Part shown: positions 6,595 through 10,317 of the stretch, in pieces
Layout of the letters: the number at the start of each line of letters is the position of its first letter
How positions within the stretch are numbered: the first letter of the stretch is position 1
Source of the DNA: Patulibacter sp050252545
GTDB taxonomy: Bacteria; Actinomycetota; Thermoleophilia; Solirubrobacterales; Solirubrobacteraceae
Direction of reading: 5' to 3'
Assembly: GCA_050252545.1 (NCBI GenBank)
Contig: JBFWKS010000142.1
Coordinates: 1 to 10,317 of the forward strand
DNA length: 10,317 nucleotides
Notes under the pieces: generated by a model
What the model was told of the DNA's origin: nothing
Seen by the model: the letters and a program-made list of their open reading frames with translations, nothing else
The model's database searches: none
Program-made: the position numbers and the translations under genes

Positions 6595-7254
6595 ATGGAC
6601 CTCCACGGCGACGAGAAGATCCTCTACGCGGGCAATCCGTCGTGGCGCAGCCAGATCAAGGGGCACCTGCTGACGATCCTCGCGGCGATCCTCGTCGGCG
6701 CGATCGTCGTCCTGGCCGTCGACCCCGTCGGGATCGGCATCGGGATCGCGATCGCGGTGCTGCTCGTCGGCATGGTGCTGCTGTGGATCGAGCGGTCGCG
6801 CACGCGGTACGTCATCAGCACGCACCGGCTGCACGTCCGTGAGGGGTTCCTCGCCAAGGAGGTGCAGGAGACCCGGCTGGACCGCATCACCAACGTCACG
6901 ACGAGCCAGTCGGTGCCGGAGCGCCTGTTGCGCATCGGCACCGTGGACTACGACACCGCCGGTGACGACGGGTCGCGATTCCAGATGACCGGGGTGCCGC
7001 ACCCGGACCGGCTGGTCCGCGTGGTCGACCAGGCGCAGCGCGAAGCGCTGCGGACCGACCGCGAGCGGGCCGCCCGGGCCGAGGCGGAGGCGGACGCCGA
7101 CGTCCGCCGCCGGTACGACGATCGTGGAGACGACCGCCGCTACGACGATCGTGCCTACGACGAGCGACGCCACGACGACCGTGGCGGCGACGCCCGCTAC
7201 GACGACCGGCGGGACGACCCCCGTTACGAGCCGCCGGGCGACGACCGTCGCTGA
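6595..7254 (+). CDS. Membrane protein with bacterial PH domain (bPH_2/YdbS-like) and charged repeat tail
   Basis: 219 residues. A short cytoplasmic head (MDLHGDEKILYAGNPSWRSQ) is followed by two transmembrane helices at about 24-42 and 45-64, then a bacterial PH domain at about 68-148. Family signatures include TRYVISTHRLHVREG, ETRLDRITNV and the final GVPHPDRLVRVV. The head motif EKILYAGNPSW and the paired helices are typical of bPH_2 proteins, whose molecular role is mostly unknown. Residues 159-219 form a low-complexity, highly charged tail with RYDDR-type repeats. It is the only likely gene on the plus strand here, diverges from priA with almost no spacer, and ends before a hairpin shared with the convergent SET gene. 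The start is supported by the head motif and the -10 box just upstream. Confidence 0.85.
   Translation: MDLHGDEKILYAGNPSWRSQIKGHLLTILAAILVGAIVVLAVDPVGIGIGIAIAVLLVGMVLLWIERSRTRYVISTHRLHVREGFLAKEVQETRLDRITNVTTSQSVPERLLRIGTVDYDTAGDDGSRFQMTGVPHPDRLVRVVDQAQREALRTDRERAARAEAEADADVRRRYDDRGDDRRYDDRAYDERRHDDRGGDARYDDRRDDPRYEPPGDDRR
7105..7251 (+). repeat. In-frame imperfect repeats coding RYDDR-like units
   Basis: This tract encodes repeated Arg/His-Tyr/Asp-Asp-Arg units: RYDDRGDD, RYDDRAYDE, RHDDRGGDA, RYDDRRDDP. The DNA shows matching repeats such as TACGACGATCGTG at 7114-7126 and 7141-7153. The pattern suggests slippage or unequal recombination, and the number of units probably varies between strains. 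The protein segment is likely disordered and mixed-charge. Confidence 0.75.
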
Positions 7255-7329
7255 TCCGGTCCGGGCGCGGGGCCGGCGGCGCGGGGTCAGAGCGCGATGG
7301 CCCGGACACCCCGTCGGTCGACGGCGCGC

Positions 7330-7353
7330 CGGTTCCCCGAGCGCCGGGAACCG
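7330..7353. terminator. Hairpin between convergent genes
   Basis: CGGTTCCC (7330-7337) and GGGAACCG (7346-7353) form a perfect 8-bp stem with an eight-base loop, in the 114-base gap between the ends of the PH-domain gene (plus) and the SET gene (minus). Its position suits a bidirectional terminator. It lacks a U-run on either side. Confidence 0.5.
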
Positions 7354-7368
7354 ATGGCCGCCGGTCGG

Positions 7369-7983
7369 TCAGCCCGCGAGACCGAGCCGGTCCGGATCGT
7401 CCCGGACTCCCGCGTCCTCATCCATCTTGCGTAGGTAGGGCGCCACCAGGTCGCCGTAGGCGTCCTTGCGGGCCTCCGGCAGGTCCTTCCAGCCGGTCAC
7501 GGTGCCACGGCACGCGGTCGCGCCGCACAAGCAGCGCGTCGGAAAGTGGTCGATCGTGAAGTTGCGCATCGCGTAGTCGAACGTCAGCTCCTGCCCGCTG
7601 GCGATCGGACGGCGCGCGACGAAGTCGAACGCCTGCTCACCGTTGAGGCGCACGCCGCAGTTGGGATCACAGGAGTGGTTGACCTTCGGTCCGAGCCCAC
7701 CGTGGCGGGCCCATCGGTCGGGGCCGACCTGGGTGGCGTGCGAGTCGTTGCCGCTGAGGTCACCGATGAGGAATCCGACCATGACGGTGTCGCCGGCGGC
7801 GAACGGCGCGGTGGCCAGAACCCCGTCGCCGGTGCCATCGCCCGTGCGCCGGAGGCGGACCCGCTCCCGGACGGGAGCGCCGGTGTCGCGGTCCCGACGG
7901 CGCAGCGCGCGCAGGGACGACACGACGGACCGGCGGCGCGGTGCGGGAGCACCGGACGGCCGGGGAGGACGGACTTGGGGCAA
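7369..7983 (-). CDS. SET-domain protein (lysine methyltransferase type)
   Basis: 204 residues. The SET core is clear: GVLATAPFAAGD at 54-65, NHSCDPNC at 102-109 (SAM and lysine-channel motif), ELTFDYA at 132-138, then a post-SET Cys cluster, CLCG at 151-154 and CRG at 158-160, which with Cys109 may bind zinc. Such enzymes move a methyl group from S-adenosylmethionine to a protein lysine; the bacterial substrates are mostly unknown. The first 40 residues are basic and Arg-rich, possibly a nucleic-acid or protein contact. The start is taken as TTG at 7983, with an AGGGG six bases upstream; a start further inside is possible because the SET core begins near residue 42. It lies just downstream of metK, separated by the metK hairpin. 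Confidence 0.88.
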   Translation of the reverse strand: MPQVRPPRPSGAPAPRRRSVVSSLRALRRRDRDTGAPVRERVRLRRTGDGTGDGVLATAPFAAGDTVMVGFLIGDLSGNDSHATQVGPDRWARHGGLGPKVNHSCDPNCGVRLNGEQAFDFVARRPIASGQELTFDYAMRNFTIDHFPTRCLCGATACRGTVTGWKDLPEARKDAYGDLVAPYLRKMDEDAGVRDDPDRLGLAG

Positions 7984-8037
7984 GGGAGACCCCTCTCGAT
8001 AGAAGCCCTAGAGCAACCAGGGTAGCCCAACGACGAA

Positions 8038-8067
8038 GGGCGCCGGGGACACGGGTCCCCGACGCCC
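8038..8067 (-). terminator. metK terminator hairpin
   Basis: GGGCG-C-CGGGGAC (8038-8050) pairs with GTCCCCG-A-CGCCC (8055-8067) around a four-base loop: a 13-position stem with one mismatch. It lies 50 bases past the metK stop. On the minus strand it is followed by TTCGTCGTTGGG, only mildly T-rich. The strong stem and position support termination before the SET gene. Confidence 0.65.
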
Positions 8068-8119
8068 GGCGGTCCGTGCTGCGGTGGGGCGGCGATCGCT
8101 CGCCGTCCCGGGTGCGGGA

Positions 8120-9340
8120 TCAGACTCCCGCTGCGGCCTTGAGTTCGTCGACCTTGTCGAGGTTCTCCCAGGTGAAGTCGGGATCCTCGCGACCGAAGTG
8201 ACCGTACGCGGCGGTCTTCTGGAAGATCGGCCGGAACAGGTTCAGATGACGCCGGTACGCCAACGGACGCAGATCGAACACCTCACGCACGGCCTTCTCG
8301 ATCGTCGCCCGGTCGATCTTCTCCGTGCCGAACGTCTCGACGAGGATCGAGATCGGCTGCGCAACACCGATCGCGTACGACACCTGGATCTCGGCCCTGT
8401 CGGCCAGACCCGCAGCCACGACGTTCTTCGCGACCCACCGCGTCGCGTACGCCGCGGAACGATCGACCTTCGACGAATCCTTGCCCGAGAACGCGCCGCC
8501 ACCGTGCCGGGCGGAGCCACCATAGGTGTCGACGATGATCTTGCGACCCGTCAAACCCGTGTCACCGACCGGACCACCGATGACGAACCGCCCGGTCGGG
8601 TTGACCAGGAACTCACCGAGCAGCGTGTTCTCGTCGTACAGACCGGCCGGAAGGACGGGCTTGACGACGTGCTCCCACAGATCGGCCTTGATCTTCGACT
8701 GATCGAGGACATCCTCGGAGTGCTGCGTCGAGATCAACAGCTTGTCGATCGACACCGGCCTGCCGTCGCGATAGCGAACGGAAACCTGCGTCTTCGCGTC
8801 CGGACGGAGATAGTCGAGATCGCCGTTCTTGCGAACCTGCGCCAACCGCTCCGCCAACCGGTGCGCGTTCTGGATCGCCACCGGCATGTACTCCGGCGTC
8901 TCGTTCGTCGCGTACCCGAAGATGATGCCCTGATCGCCCGCACCCTCGAGATCGAACTCGTCACCCGAGCCACCCTTGTGCTCGGTCGCGTCATCGACAC
9001 CCTGCGCGATATCCACCGACTGCGGATCGATCGCGTTCAACACCGCACACGAGTCGTACGAGAACCCGAGGTTCCCGTCCGTGTACCCGATCTTCTTGAT
9101 CGTGTCCCGAGCGATCTGCTGAATATCGATGTACGCATCGGTACGAATCTCTCCCGAGACCACCGCAAGACCCGTATTCACCAACACCTCACACGCCACA
9201 CGGGCCTTCTCGACATCGCTATCGCTGGCCAGGACCGCGTCGAGGACGCCATCCGAAATCTGGTCGGCAACCTTGTCGGGATGACCCTCAGAGACAGACT
9301 CGGAGGTGAACAGGTACTCGTTCTCGGCGTAGTGGCTCAT
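8120..9340 (-). CDS. metK: S-adenosylmethionine synthetase
   Basis: MetK makes S-adenosylmethionine from ATP and methionine in the cytoplasm and works as a tetramer. The 406 residues match the family's usual length. Seen in the sequence: the N-terminal SESVSEGHPDKVADQISD with His20 and Asp22, the hexapeptide GAGDQG at 133-138, and the phosphate-binding GGGAFSGKD at 280-288, followed by KVDRSAAY. The three-domain pattern appears complete. The ATG at 9340 overlaps the stop of the upstream DUF3352-like gene (ATGA), so metK has no leader of its own. No SAM riboswitch can sit directly before it, and it is probably expressed from a promoter upstream of that gene. A hairpin follows the stop. Confidence 0.98.
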   Translation of the reverse strand: MSHYAENEYLFTSESVSEGHPDKVADQISDGVLDAVLASDSDVEKARVACEVLVNTGLAVVSGEIRTDAYIDIQQIARDTIKKIGYTDGNLGFSYDSCAVLNAIDPQSVDIAQGVDDATEHKGGSGDEFDLEGAGDQGIIFGYATNETPEYMPVAIQNAHRLAERLAQVRKNGDLDYLRPDAKTQVSVRYRDGRPVSIDKLLISTQHSEDVLDQSKIKADLWEHVVKPVLPAGLYDENTLLGEFLVNPTGRFVIGGPVGDTGLTGRKIIVDTYGGSARHGGGAFSGKDSSKVDRSAAYATRWVAKNVVAAGLADRAEIQVSYAIGVAQPISILVETFGTEKIDRATIEKAVREVFDLRPLAYRRHLNLFRPIFQKTAAYGHFGREDPDFTWENLDKVDELKAAAGV

Positions 9341-10317
9341 CTGATCCAGAGGTCGAGGTCGGTGGACGTCTCGCGATCCCGGGCGCGGGCCCGGAGCGTG
9401 ATCGCACGAAGGCGTCCGAGATCACGGCGAACCGTACGGTATTCCGGCACGGTCGCGATTCCGGAGCGCTCCGCCTCGACCCGAAGGCGCGAGAACTCCG
9501 CAAAGCCTACCGACATGTGGAGATTCGAGCCGTCCTCGCGCAGCCGCGCCCAGTCGTCGCCGTCCGCCAGCCGCTCGGAGGCGGTCAGCACCGCGGCCGC
9601 CGCGGACGGATCGGTGTAGAACAGGATCCGGTTGCCGTCGCGCAGATAGCCGACGCGGCCGCGGGATCCGACCCGCAGCGTCCACGTCCGGCGGCCGGCG
9701 ACGTGCCCCTCCCGGAACCGCCGGCGCGATCCCGGCTCGTTCAGCGCGTCGGCGAGCCGGTCCCGGACGGTGCGCAGCGTGCGGGCGGCGCGGCGCCCGT
9801 CCGTCACCGGCACGACCGCGACGATCGCCGGTCCGCGTGGGGACGCCAGCGCCATCACCTCAGACGGTCCGGTCACCGCCCCCGCGATGTCGCGCCGCAG
9901 CCGTCCGTCGACGAGCCGGTCGATCCGGCGCAGCGTCGAGGGCAGCCCGTCCACGAGCGCGGCGGTGGTGCCCCGCTCGCCGCTGCCGACCATCCGGGCC
10001 AGCCGCGTGATCGCCCCGAACGGGTCGGCCGTGACGAGCGTCGCGATCGCGTCGGCCGGCGCGACCGGTGCCGCATCGTCGGGCTCGAACCCGCGGCCCC
10101 CGCCCGGGGTACCACGGGTCCGCACCGCGATCGCCACCCCGTCGTCGTCGCGCGGGCTCACCGCGATGGCGGCACCCTCGGACCCGGTCCGGTCCAGCGC
10201 CGCCCCGAGCGCCCCCACGACCCCACCCGCCGGGGCGAGCAGCCGCCGGATCCCGACCGGTGACGCCCACGCATCGACCGCACGCTCGTCGGGCAGCGCG
10301 GCGATCAGGCGCCGGTA
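9337..10317 (-). CDS. DUF3352-like protein, C-terminal part (5' end outside window)
   Basis: The frame is open from the right edge to TGA at 9337-9339, giving 326 residues of a longer protein. The visible part starts YRRLIAALPDERAVDAW and includes GAAIAVSPRDDDGVAIAVRT, VMALASPRGPAIVAVVPVTD and RVGYLRDGNRILFYTDP, alternating short beta strands with Ala/Arg-rich helices. This composition resembles DUF3352, a family of exported or membrane-anchored proteins of unknown function in actinobacteria; I am moderately sure of the assignment. The expected signal or lipoprotein end lies outside the window. A GTG at 10218 is an internal candidate start, but the frame continues upstream with coherent protein. 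The stop overlaps the metK start (ATGA), so the two genes are translationally coupled. Confidence 0.75.
   Translation of the reverse strand, partial: YRRLIAALPDERAVDAWASPVGIRRLLAPAGGVVGALGAALDRTGSEGAAIAVSPRDDDGVAIAVRTRGTPGGGRGFEPDDAAPVAPADAIATLVTADPFGAITRLARMVGSGERGTTAALVDGLPSTLRRIDRLVDGRLRRDIAGAVTGPSEVMALASPRGPAIVAVVPVTDGRRAARTLRTVRDRLADALNEPGSRRRFREGHVAGRRTWTLRVGSRGRVGYLRDGNRILFYTDPSAAAAVLTASERLADGDDWARLREDGSNLHMSVGFAEFSRLRVEAERSGIATVPEYRTVRRDLGRLRAITLRARARDRETSTDLDLWIR

Noticed and set aside
3957..6842. 961-codon plus-strand open frame antisense to priA
   Set aside because: It mirrors priA, has Arg/Pro/Gly-rich composition without domains, and long antisense open frames are expected at this GC content.
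8084..9619. 511-codon plus-strand open frame antisense to metK
   Set aside because: metK is unmistakable on the minus strand. The antisense product is Arg/Asp/Val-rich with no recognisable motif, a shadow of codon bias.
1..10317. tRNA, rRNA, CRISPR array or transposase
   Set aside because: I found no cloverleaf, no regularly spaced repeat array and no transposase motif on either strand.

Overview
The window is very GC-rich (about 73% in a sampled line of the primosomal gene), with several GTG/TTG starts and short stop/start overlaps. Together with the DUF3352-like protein and the RHS toxin, this suggests an actinobacterium, possibly of the Thermoleophilia/Solirubrobacterales type. The taxonomy is inference. 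Almost everything lies on the minus strand; the only convincing plus-strand gene is a membrane-anchored PH-domain protein.

Right part (7369-10317, read right to left): the C-terminal part of a DUF3352-like protein runs in from the right edge. Its stop overlaps the start of metK (S-adenosylmethionine synthetase) by four bases (ATGA). A strong hairpin ends metK, and a SET-domain protein methyltransferase follows on the same strand. So a SAM-making gene sits next to a SAM-using gene.

Middle (4206-7353): priA (primosomal helicase, minus) and the PH-domain gene (plus) diverge from a very tight junction. The PH-domain gene looks leaderless. A hairpin separates it from the convergent SET gene.

Left-centre (346-4126): this is the accessory part. 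A compact 670-residue RHS protein has one N-terminal hydrophobic segment, the RHS core end, a long Gly/Arg/Pro linker and a C-terminal HNH-like nuclease toxin domain. Its stop overlaps the start of a 156-residue protein (TGATG), the likely immunity protein. That protein overlaps by four bases (GTGA) a 165-residue predicted secreted protein. The stop of the secreted protein lies inside the ribosome binding site of a class II glutamine-amidotransferase-like gene whose catalytic Cys2 is a Ser. The chain reads as one tightly coupled operon: toxin, immunity, secreted partner, amidotransferase-like protein. A sampled line of the immunity gene is less GC-rich (about 62%), which fits horizontal gain.

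Left edge (1-340): two tiny coupled ORFs lie downstream of three direct repeats that resemble OmpR-family operator sites. The last 85 bases contain three copies of one 10-base arm that can form mutually exclusive hairpins, like an attenuator. Whatever these signals control lies beyond the left edge.
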